In this document: positions 9,156 to 18,081 of the stretch, piece by piece | How positions within the stretch are numbered: the stretch's first letter is position 1 | Layout: the number at the start of each line of letters is the position of its first letter | Source: Mucidula mucida | Taxonomy: Eukaryota > Basidiomycota > Agaricomycetes > Agaricales > Physalacriaceae | DNA length: 18,081 nucleotides | Reading direction: 5' to 3' | NCBI GenBank assembly: GCA_015501055.1 | Contig: JADNYV010000679.1 | Span: forward strand, 1-18,081 | Notes under the pieces: generated by a model | Databases searched by the model: none | What the model saw: only the letters and a program-made list of their open reading frames with translations | What the model was told of the DNA's origin: nothing | Program-made: the position numbers and the translations under genes

Positions 9156-12100
9156 TCAATCATCGTCGTTCTCCGTCCCTGGCCTCTTCCCTCGAATGCT
9201 AAAGCGTGATGGAGATGCTATAGATGCTGTTCGGTGGGTGATTTCCCTCGAAGACATTGATGAACGCCTCAGTGGGTTGGCAGTTGGATCAAACTCCAGC
9301 CGAAGCTTCATGAGACCCTGTCCGTCTCGCAGCTCACATAGCACATCCGCCCCCGACACGATGTCCGATTGTATGTGTCTCCAAATCTATAGGTCTCAAT
9401 CAGTACTTTTTTCACCCCGTTCCAAAGGAGCTTACATCTATTTCGCCGTCCCCAAGGAGGTGGTCCTTTCCTAACGTCTTATGGCCATGTATCCACAGGA
9501 ATAGCTTTGCCGTAAAAGGGCCCGCTGCGAACGTGAACGACTCATTCCTGCAAAAACCTTCAGTTCCCACGGGTAACGGCGCATCCATCTTCACGTACCA
9601 TTCAGGTGTGGCAGTTTTAGCGACGTGTTTGGTCTTCACTTCTCGATCCCCGACACGGATGGTGACATAGGGTTTAGAGTCGCTGCTGGACAAATCCTTC
9701 GCGTCTAATACCGTCACTCTCAGAGTACCAGGCTCCTGACTGGTGCCCTCAAGAGAGCTCATTGACTTGACAGAAGGGAAGGCCTTGGATCCCTCGCTGT
9801 CTGGTTGACCGATGGGATGCGAAGCCTGGCCAGCTGGAGCACTCGGCATCGGAGGCGCATGATGCGTGTGGCGCGTTTCGTCGTCGTCCTTAACGCCAAA
9901 CAATCCCGTTATTCCATGAATCACCCCTTTGCCTGCAGAGACAGGAAGGCCGCCTATTTGTGTCATCGCCCGACCTGCTGATGAAAACGTAGAAGTCTTT
10001 TGCCTAGACTTGGCGATAATCTCTGGCTGGAACATCATGCGGAGATGAACTTGACCCTTCTTCCCATGCTTCGCAGACGACAATTGAATGTCTCGTTCCA
10101 ACGCCTCAAAGGGCTCCACTTCCGCTAAGTCAATACGACCTTCTCCCAAGCTTTTCGCCTGTTCCAGCTGGTTCCAATCGAAGACTTCCACCGTAAAGTC
10201 AGCTCCGACACGGGATGGCTGTGATCGTCAATGAGCTTCGAACCAAAAAATGTATTCGTGATATCAAACGCACCACCGAGATAATGAATTCTTCGTTCCA
10301 TTCTGGATTGAGGGTCTTCTTCTTGGTTTGAGATTTGATGACCTTTTGCCCGTTGAGAGTGAAAACTGCATAAGGATCGGATTTTCCTACGAGAAAAGAT
10401 GAGTAGAAGGCATGGAACGATTGTACTATCACACACCTCCCCTATCTGCGGCAACGAAATCGCGACCGTAGAGAAGATCAAGACGCAAAACACCCTGATC
10501 TACACTTGATGTAATTGAGGTTCACGAAGATGAGCATAACAACGTACTGTTTATACTCTCGCGGGGCTCGAGCTTGACAGGAACAGGAACATATCGGGAC
10601 TCGATGGTGACCAAGGATGTACGATCATGATCATCAGTTCCGGTGAGAGTGAAGGTTTGTGGCCCAGTCTACAAAAAACATTAAGATCTCGTTAATTCAC
10701 GATTGCGAAAACTTCACCATAGTAGCCTTGAGGAAATCTTTTGCGTCTCCCCTCCATTCAGCAATGACATCGTCCTTGTCACCTTCGTCAGCCTCGTTCA
10801 ACCTCAACCAGACTTGGCCGAAGTCGAGTTCCTTGAGAAAACCTTCTCCAACATAGTCCCATTGCGCTTTGGTACTTCTGGCGCGGTTAGTGCTAAAGCA
10901 AGGCCAATATCCATCGTCCAGAAGAACCTCCACTCTGGCTTTCTTGCTGAGCTGGCCAGAAACGACGTTGAAGATGATGATGCCTGATTCTGCAAGAGAC
11001 GTGAGATAGCGTGAGATGACAGACAACAGAGCGCACGGTGCGTCAGAAGCTCGTCGTGGCTCATTTCAATGCCCTCTTCAGGCTTCTTCTCCTCTCGAGA
11101 GACGGCGCTCGCTTTCGTGGCAGTAGTAGCGGTCGTGTCAGTGGACTTGGCATTCCTGGTGTGGCGATGCACCCCACTGATAGTGACGCCGGGTGGTACA
11201 GCCTGAACTTCTTCATCGGAAGAAGACATGGAGGATCTGTCGTTATCGATGACTACCCCCCCATCCTCTCCGTCGGATTCCTGATTAGCCGCCTGTTGCA
11301 TCTCATTGGTGTGACCGTCGAACTTCATGCCCTTGAACTTCATTGCGGGAACAAACTCTGCCCGATAATGCAATTGCCCTTTGAAGGTTCCGTCCTTGTC
11401 CAAGCGTAGGGGATCAGTAGCTTCTTTCACCCCTGTAGACTGAAAGGGGAACTTGGGATCATCATTCTCTGAAGCCAATTCCGAGACGCGAAGTTCGACA
11501 GAGCCTAGCGAGCGATCCTGTAAGACGTCAATGACGCACGCAAAATGAGATCAGAGGTCAAACCTTGGTCAAGTGCTGATAATCCATACACTCCAACAGC
11601 ATGGTCTCCTTGAGGGAATGTACTGGCAAGGACGATTTAGCGAAAAGCGCATTCACGTAACAAACGAACGCACCAGGTATGTAGATGATCTGATCCCAAA
11701 CGGGATTGAGGTCTAAAGAATGGTGAGCATTACGGGCAATCATTGAAGGAAATGGACCAACTGTTGTTGACTACCTCCGTTCGTCCCATAGTCACGTTGT
11801 TGACAAGAACACGGGTGTATGGATCGCTCTGCCACGAAATTTCAGGCAAGATATCAAATTGGCTGGATGGAATTTACCTTGCCGCCCAAAGCAACTTCTA
11901 CATTTTTGACATCCGTGGCCCTATCAAGGAGGAGTCGGACAACACCGATCGGTGGTGTGTACTGCTCAGCACCATGCAAACTTCCTGACATATTAAGAGG
12001 TTTCCACTCTGCGGACAGCCGGATTTTGCCCGTCTGGCAGTTACTCAGAGGGAACCAATCAACGTTCTCTTTCTTGGACGCTAGTAGATCTTCCAACTTG

Positions 12101-14365
12101 ATGCTCATGTATCCTATAACCGGGTCTTTGAAGATATCTCTATCGTCGATGACCTTGACCGTGATGACCGAACTCGTCTTGTTCGCGCAGATGAATTCAT
12201 GAGCGGACTCCCAGACGGGGTTATTGGTGTGCTTGAAGTTCTTCGTGATATGAAGGGGAGTCTTCGTGTCACCAAGGAAGACTTTGGCCAACGGATTGAG
12301 ATCTCCAGACATAGACTTGGATGCGTCGAGGTCCTTCGCCTGATGGATGGTAAGCCGTACGATGCCAACAGCTGCGCGCTGTAAGCAGATAGCACAATTG
12401 ATTCATGCCCAAGAACGTACTAGTGTCAACAACGTCCTCTCCGTCTTCTGGCTTGAGAACGGGGAAGAACGAAACATCATATCTCAATTCGCCTCGGTCC
12501 TTCCCATCCTTGAGAATCGCGGATTCGATGCCTTCCTGTGTAGCGTCGTCCTGAAGACGAGACAGCTCAAACGTCGAAGATCCTAGAAGCGCGTTCTTTC
12601 GATGATCGTTATAGTCCCAGACGTTGAGTATCAAAGATTCCGTCAACGAGTTAATCAAAATGAACTTGGTTTCCATCCAGGTGGGATTGTACCTATAAAC
12701 TTTGCATTTAACGTTGTGAACGTCAAGATAATCCCGACATACGTGTTACTCTTATACTTGGTCCTAGCAAGCTCGGCGCGGTTGTTGATTGCTAGCGCGA
12801 CGTAGGGATCCGGTGTTCCACCGCCGATCTTCGTGCCCTTAATTCCGCGGGCGGAGTGGACAGTAACCTGCAGAACACCGATAGCAGAGTCCAAAGGAGT
12901 CCCGGAAAGAAGTTGCTCCAGGTTGAGTGTGAAGACGTTGGGATCATACATCATGGGCCCAAGGGTTCCGTGGGTCATGTCACGAATAAAGGAGGACAGA
13001 CCAGGTATCTGTTAAAATTGTCAGTTTTGACAGGTAATATGGGTATGAGCAGCTCACGTTGGCAATGTCAAATCCGAAAGTCTCACCGCCTATGGGCTTC
13101 AGTACGTAGTCGATGACAGGCTTCTCCAAGAAGCAAAGATCGACTATCTGGACATGAGGGAAGTTGGACATCAACTTCATGCGAATTCGCATGAGACCGC
13201 TGAAAGTGATATCCTCGACTAGAATCGGCATAGCTGCGGTCGCAAAGCCTTTGCCTAAGCGTACGGAAAGCACAACCTTTGGATTGACTTTATGAGCAGC
13301 TTGCCTGGGTGTCAGATCCATCGTGTCGTTAGGAGTGAATGAGATGCCCCAATCCATCATGACAATGTCATCAGGTGTTTTCGGGAAAGTCCTCACTTTA
13401 TCAATGCGCGGTGCCTTGGTTCCCAGAGTGAACGTCGTAAGGCGCAATGAGTCCAAGAACGCGGGAGTGGATGAGCTAAGAACTTGATCCACCGAACTAA
13501 TGATAGTGGCGGAAAGGACAGGTTCGTAGATGAGCCAAAAGCGATCGAGGAAGTTGTTCATCCAATCAGCCGACTCGTGTTCCGAAGCCAAGCGCGTTTT
13601 GACAAGCTCTCTTTGGATGTCATCGCGAGCGTTGCGTCGAACGCGTTGCATGGAGGTCGTGTAATACGTGTTGCACCCAGCAAGCACTATAAATATCCAT
13701 CCCCAGCCGAAATGAAAACGAGTAAGAAAATGTGTGACAAAGACAGCCTGTTTGAGGCGTTAACGATAAAAAGAGTGGTTAGATCGGAGAAGAAAACGCA
13801 CAAAGATAATGAGTGCAGCATTATGATACCAAGTACCATAATACTGGTCGGAAATGAACAGGTCGAGAACAGCCCTGTCCTTCTCGGCGCCTTCAGAAAG
13901 AGGCGGTTCGTCTATTCCTGAGACCTGCCGCCATCCGACGCGGTACCAGTCAGGAATAGATGGCGCAGCAGCTTCAGGCAGTGCCCCGGAGGTGATGGCG
14001 GTTGTGGTTCCACACTTTCTGGTGGAGGAGAATCGCCGACTTTGATTGGTGGAGGCTTGTCGGCTTCAGCCCCGTTGATGGTGATAGTGGGTACGACAGA
14101 GGAAGTGCTTTGGTCTAATTGAAGGCCTTTGAAAGGTGGCTAAGTTTGAGGGGGGGTATGTAGAACCACAAGTCTTACCTCGCTCAGGCGCTTCAGACGC
14201 TGCGGAAACACTCTTGAGCTGGTCGCGAGCCTTGCCAGCAGCAGCGGCCTTGTCTGTGGGGGAAGCGTCGGGATCGAAAGAGTGGACGGGGACGCGTTGT
14301 TCATCTCGCTTCAAAGTGTCGAGATTGGCTTGGCCATTGCCATTGGCAACGCCGTTGGTCGCCAT
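9156..14365 (-). CDS. Tricalbin / extended synaptotagmin (SMP and multiple C2 domains)
   Basis: Seventeen exons: 14365-14179, 14114-13802, 13747-13058, 13008-12743, 12692-12421, 12371-11878, 11828-11762, 11712-11674, 11622-11564, 11517-11037, 10989-10718, 10668-10548, 10499-10437, 10386-10274, 10218-9599, 9547-9436, 9386-9156; about 1,466 residues, like yeast tricalbins. Order: Pro-rich N terminus, hydrophobic hairpin (about 150-190; ALIIFAVFVTHFL, GWGWIFIVLAG), SMP lipid-transfer domain (about 215-395), C2 domains at about 430-560 (GGGTPDPYVAL), 576-700, 715-830 (GGKSDPY), an acidic Ser-rich linker, C2 at about 1085-1190 (GGKSDPYAVF) and 1290-1400 (LRVTVLDAKDL). Tricalbins tether cortical ER to plasma membrane. 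All exons join in frame except exon 2, where a GGGG run (13984-13987) sits at a one-base slip before ALPEAAAPS. Removing a 44-nt GT...AAG segment instead would also restore frame. Confidence 0.93.
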
Positions 14366-14702
14366 GAAGTAGATGGGAAAGAGAGGATCAGGATGGGAAG
14401 AGAACGTGGAATGGAGCAGACGACAGTATTTATTTGTGTCCGTCAATAAACCGGACAAGATGTGTGATGTCACTTGCGGTACCTGATGAAATGCAAATTT
14501 TGCGGTAAACGGCTGCAGATTTATTCTTTGTAGCGCATATATCTGCGTTGAACGTTGAACACACTGACTGAATTTACTTTGAATATACAACGTGTTATGG
14601 GCACCCTAAGAACGCAATTTTACATTGTTTGGCTACGGCCTCTACAGAAGCCGGCTCTTGGCCACAAGAAGCTACACTGCTCCGAAACGCTTCATCAATG
14701 CC
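14366..14702. promoter_or_regulatory. Divergent promoter region, tricalbin / UGO1
   Basis: This 337-bp region separates two divergent start codons and must carry both promoters. For the tricalbin gene, AATAAATA on the minus strand (14427-14434) lies about 65 bp before its ATG and could act as a TATA element. For UGO1 an AT-rich CATATAT at about 14536 is too far upstream to be convincing. An imperfect inverted GTGA/TCAC motif lies near 14463-14472. Confidence 0.4.
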
Positions 14703-16206
14703 ATGAGCTCGACGCCACCCTCCCTCCGAGATCTCTACAGTCCTCCATCGTCAGCCTGGTCTTTCGTTCCTCCCCAATCCCGCTCCTCCGTCAAATCCGA
14801 ATACCTCCCTCACTCCGACGCCAAGCTCGTCGTTCCAATGGTCAACGCGACCAGCCACAAATTCTATATTCGACCTTTCCCCAGATCTTAATGACGGCGG
14901 CGGTATCAACGCAGTAGAGCTGCTAAGAGCCCTTGCTGCTTCAGCCGTGCTACAGTACACGAGCAGCGCGATTGCAATGCCCTGGGAGGTTGGCAAGATG
15001 CTTCTCCAAGTACAGTGGATACCGCGTGAAGCCCATGATTACGACCTCGACGCAGACACGGAAGACGACGACGATGCAGTCAGTTCATTCAGTTGGTCAG
15101 AATTCAAAATGCTCATTCATTTCAGCTGAGTGACTCTTCAAACGAGAATGAATCCTACTTTGCCGATCCAGAGGGAACCCCAAAGGTAGCACACCTCCGC
15201 AAACCGACGAGCATGGTCGGAGATCCATCCAGGAAGAATCAGAATATGTCATACCGGTAGGCAGCGCGAACGGTGTTTGGGGTATGATTAAACGCATTGG
15301 GCGTTTCCGTGGAGAGGGATGGCTCGCATTGTGGAAAGGTAACTCACATCTATTGACTCAATATGTTGTTTACTCATCACTCATTCACAGGCCTTCTCAC
15401 TTCGTGTGTCACAGAAGTCCTTTCCACGACGTTTCAACCCGTCGTTCACAACATCTTGCAAGCCATATTCTTCCCGACAACTCCCTTCTTTCACCAACCA
15501 CCCCTTCTACTACCCGTTGTCTCTCACGTATTCACGGGATTCCTCCTGTCACCCCTTGACCTTGTTCGCACTAGACTCATCGTGCAATCCTTCCTTCCAG
15601 GCTACCGCACATACACTGGTCCCATAGATGCTCTTATTCAAATCATTCGCAACGAGGGCGGTTTCAAAGGCGTCTATCTCCATCCACAGCTTCTCATTCC
15701 ATGTCATTGATACTGCTCTGCGTCCTGTCGTATCTCTAGCTCTACCTGGAATTTTGGCATCGTACATAGGCGCCAACATTTCAGAGGATAGCAGTCCTCT
15801 CATTTGGGGCTTTGCCGAATTGGCTGGGAGCTGCTTGGGTCTCCTCATCACGCTTCCATTTGAAACAATACGGCGACGTCTGCAAGTCCAGACACGCGGT
15901 GGCGTAGCCCCAATCAATGGTTGCGTTCAACTGCGGCCAGCACCCTACAATGGAGTCGTCGACACTTTGTGGCACATCATCACCGAAGAACGCTCCGACC
16001 TACCCATTATTCGGCGACAAAAGAGACGCAGGTCAAGCAATACCGAGACCCGTCCCGAACGAGAAGGCGAAAGCTGGTTGCGGCACACTGGTATCGGACA
16101 GTTATATCGTGGCCTTGGGATGAGACTCGGTGCCAGTGCAATTGTGTTCTTTCTAGCCTTGGTCACAGGAGGGGACAATTCGGACGGTGGATGGGCAGAA
16201 TTGTAA
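14703..16206 (+). CDS. UGO1: UGO1-like mitochondrial carrier-fold fusion protein (frame slips)
   Basis: Exons 14703-15078, 15126-15338 and 15391-16206 give about 467 residues. Three carrier-type repeats are visible with the signature Px(D/E)xx(K/R): MPWEVGKMLLQVQ, SPLDLVRTRLIVQ and LPFETIRRRLQVQ. Other landmarks are SLRDLYSPPSSAWSF at the start, RGEGWLALWKG before intron 2 and a C-terminal IGQLYRGLGMRLGASAI helix. Ugo1 sits in the mitochondrial outer membrane and in yeast links Fzo1 and Mgm1 during fusion; the role here is by family. The reading frame changes at three places: near 14848-14860 (one extra or two missing bases), at the CCCC run 15178-15181 (one missing) and near 15698-15703 (one extra or two missing). 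The protein sequence stays family-like on both sides of each, so either the sequence has indel errors or the gene is a recent pseudogene. Confidence 0.85.
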
Positions 16207-16293
16207 TAATTAATGATAAATTACTAACGTTCTTCTCTCCCTGTTCGTGAAGATTTCACGTTGGCAGGGTTTGTCATGGACCTACCGAACTTA

Positions 16294-17254
16294 TCAAATA
16301 CTGCGGCAGAAGCGGACGATAAAAAGATGCTCGCCGCCTGCACGCCTTGAAGAACGATCTAAAGAAGGTTGAAACGACAGGTCAAAAAGTACTGCTATTC
16401 TGGAAGCTCACACAGCTTCGGAGCCCATATTGCTCCAACATCTTTCGTTGAATGCTTGGGATGTCATTTTGTTTCAGAGCGACCAGATAGAAGGCACCTC
16501 GAGGTGAAAGAAGTTCCTATAGGCATTGAGATTGACGAATTATATATGGTTTGAAAGGCGAACATGCACCGTCTCCAGGAAGGAGTTGGTCACTTGCATC
16601 CCGGCTTGTCCGCCTGCCCAAGACCCTTGAATATCGCGGTTGTCTTGCGCATCCAAGGCCTCTTCGGTAATGGTGGGCACATAGGGTGGGTTGAATAACA
16701 GAACGTCTACAGAATGCCGAAGACGACAGGATAACGCGCGAGAAAACGATGTTTCAACGACGTTCAAAGGGATCTGAAACGCGAGATTACAGACGATACT
16801 AGTGCATACAAAAGACGCGCACCTTGTTCTGAACGCCCGTCCGGACAGTACATATACAAGCATGGTGATTTATATCGGTGCACAGATACACTGCGACTGC
16901 GCGTCAATAATCTTTGGGTGTATGTGAAAGACGAGGTGACTCACGAGATGAAGATCCCAATATTGCTCCCATAAAAGACGAAACACATCCGGAACCAGAC
17001 CTTGTGCATGTATAAGACATTTAGCGACGCGTAGAGAATGAGTGTTACCCGACTTCCATGCAGATGCGGGGATGTAGATCTCTGAGATACTCGGCATCCT
17101 GTTCCAACGCGTCCAACAGCAAGAAAGTGTCCTCTTATCGTGGAAAATCAGTATTGAACAGAGCGAGAACATGCGGTTAGTGACCTGCTGGCTCATAAAC
17201 CTTGACATAGTCTGAAGGCCGGAGATGAGAAAGATCCGGCGTTGGGATCGTCAT
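16294..17254 (-). CDS. MTQ2: eRF1 methyltransferase MTQ2 / HemK-related
   Basis: Exons: 17254-17185, 17133-17049, 17000-16945, 16890-16823, 16773-16570, 16516-16412 and 16358-16294, joining to about 217 residues, close to yeast Mtq2. The N terminus has YEPA/EDTFLLLDAL. SAM-binding motif I is EVGSGSGCVS (about 50-59), and the catalytic NPPY of N5-glutamine methyltransferases is at about 121-124 (LLFNPPYVPT), followed by GSWAGGQAGMQVTN. Mtq2 with Trm112 methylates the Gln of the GGQ motif in eRF1; partner and substrate are inferred from the family. The final exon needs one more base near 16345-16349 (CAAGG) to reach RAGGEHLFIVRF and the stop at 16294; without it the frame runs on to about 16226. 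Introns 1 and 2 end in AAG (ATAAG, CACAAG). The gene converges on UGO1 with 87 bp between stops. Confidence 0.9.
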
Positions 17255-17346
17255 GGGCGGGATGTACAGTGATCGAACTCGTTACTCCTCTCCCTCGCTG
17301 CAACCACATGTGGCCTTGCAACCGCCCTCAACGTGTCTCGTACATG

Positions 17347-17353
17347 TATATAT
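17347..17353 (+). promoter_or_regulatory. Possible TATA box for the C2-domain gene
   Basis: TATATAT lies 37 nt before the proposed ATG at 17390, in the 135-bp gap between this gene and the divergent MTQ2 start. Spacing is short but usual for compact fungal promoters. Confidence 0.35.
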
Positions 17354-17389
17354 GCATAATCTGTGGCCGTGAGATGCACGTCCATCATT

Positions 17390-18081
17390 ATGCAGACGAA
17401 GCTGGTATGTTTGTTTGTTTAGTACCACTTCCTCTTACTTTGACGCGATTGAAATTTAGAAAACCATGTTCTGCTCATGCCTTCTTCCCGGAGACTCTGA
17501 AGAGTTTCTTTCCATCGTTGACAGCCAAATACTCGGCGTTGTCCGCATTACTGTGCAATCAGCCCATTTGTCCAAGGCCCCCTCACGATACATTCAACCC
17601 TTTCGTCAAAATTACTACCGATGTTGGCGAACAGCGATTCTACACTAATCCTTGCCGTCATACGTTCGCCAGCTGCCTTCCCCCCATTCCTTGAATCCCT
17701 AACGCGTCGAGTAGGCACGATCCCAACTGGTTGACAGAGACACTACATATACCAATTTCCTCTTTGGACTCTGGGCTACATCTCGCTGTAAAGAACCGCA
17801 TCAGTTCTTCCAAGCGCCACTATTGGCTCAGCATTTCTCTCCCTTGATCACATTCTTGACGCTCCGGACCAGGACACCGTGACTTTGCCATTAACGTCTC
17901 CTCGCGGACGCGTACGCGGTCAGATCTTGGTCTCCGTCTCTTTCAGTCCAACTCAGACAACGGACCACCCTCTGTGAGGCTACCGTCATCGGTCGCGGAG
18001 ATCTCGATTGACTTTGTGCATTAGATGTTGGTATCGTTCGTTACTTTTATACGAGGCCCATGGCTTACAACGATCCAGCTC
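17390..18081 (+). CDS. C2-domain protein, 3' partial, frame-disrupted
   Basis: Proposed start MQTKLKTMFCS: exon 17390-17404, intron 17405-17459 (GTATGT...TTTAG), second exon from 17460; the ATG at 17466 is an alternative start. The second exon reads ILGVVRITVQSAHLSKAP, a typical first C2 strand. A one-base slip at the CCCCC run 17578-17582 leads to HDTFNPFVKITTDVGEQRF. A segment with a GTCATA donor (17657), a CTAAC branch point (17699-17703) and a GTAG acceptor (17714) looks like an intron. Then DPNWLTETLHIPISS and, in another frame, ATIGSAFLSLDHILDAP and VRGQILVSVSF complete the C2 fold. Slips near 17716 and 17812 compensate each other. Possible further intron 17974-18024 (GTGAGG...CATTAG), with the gene running off the edge. 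The parent family is not recognised. Confidence 0.55.

Noticed and set aside
11038..11409. Plus-strand open frame of 123 codons inside the tricalbin region
   Set aside because: It is antisense to the exon encoding the linker after the third C2 domain; no motif of its own.
1..18081. tRNA, rRNA, CRISPR array, prophage or insertion sequence with transposase
   Set aside because: No cloverleaf, rRNA-like stretch, regular spaced repeats or transposase coding sequence was seen; the only mobile DNA found is the two short MITEs.

Overview
The window looks like nuclear DNA of a filamentous basidiomycete, probably a mushroom-forming Agaricomycete. The genes are dense and lie on both strands. Almost every coding region is split by introns of about 45-56 nt with GT(A/G)NGN donors and YAG acceptors. 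The best-matching families (DUF7702, DUF6699, the F-box family with a conserved C-terminal half, UGO1-like carrier, tricalbin) are typical of that group. No bacterial, phage, CRISPR, rRNA or tRNA signal was seen. I joined exons by hand on reading frame, splice consensus and protein continuity.

Layout, left to right: (1) 3' part of a single-pass membrane protein gene (+, <1-1033). (2) A seven-helix DUF7702-type membrane protein (+, 1269-2256). (3) A dienelactone hydrolase family enzyme in seven exons with an intact Cys-Asp-His triad (+, 2741-3801). (4) Converging on it, a nine-exon F-box protein with three micro-exons (-, 5659-3901). (5) A 597-bp divergent intergenic region carrying two nearly identical miniature transposons, each with a perfect 9-bp target-site duplication. 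(6) A DUF6699 protein (+, 6257-7530). (7) A Nudix hydrolase with a C-terminal membrane anchor (-, 8971-7600). (8) A 17-exon tricalbin/extended-synaptotagmin gene (SMP plus five C2 domains; -, 14365-9156). (9) Divergent from it, a UGO1-like mitochondrial fusion/carrier gene (+, 14703-16206). (10) Converging on that, an MTQ2-type eRF1 methyltransferase (-, 17254-16294). (11) Divergent from MTQ2, the start of an unidentified C2-domain gene (+, 17390 to beyond the window).

This is mostly a housekeeping region, not an operon or a gene cluster with one joint task. A functional theme exists for two divergent neighbours: the tricalbin tethers ER to plasma membrane and transfers lipid, and UGO1 acts in mitochondrial outer-membrane fusion. 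Any co-regulation is inference. I see no new multi-gene system.

The most unusual features are the paired MITEs, the run of micro-exons and GC-AG or AAG-acceptor introns, and a recurring pattern of single-base frame slips. At least seven slips are seen, clustered at 13.9-17.9 kb and several at short homopolymers, in genes that otherwise look conserved. Either the assembly has base-level indel errors there, or some of these genes (UGO1 and the last C2 gene above all) are truly broken.
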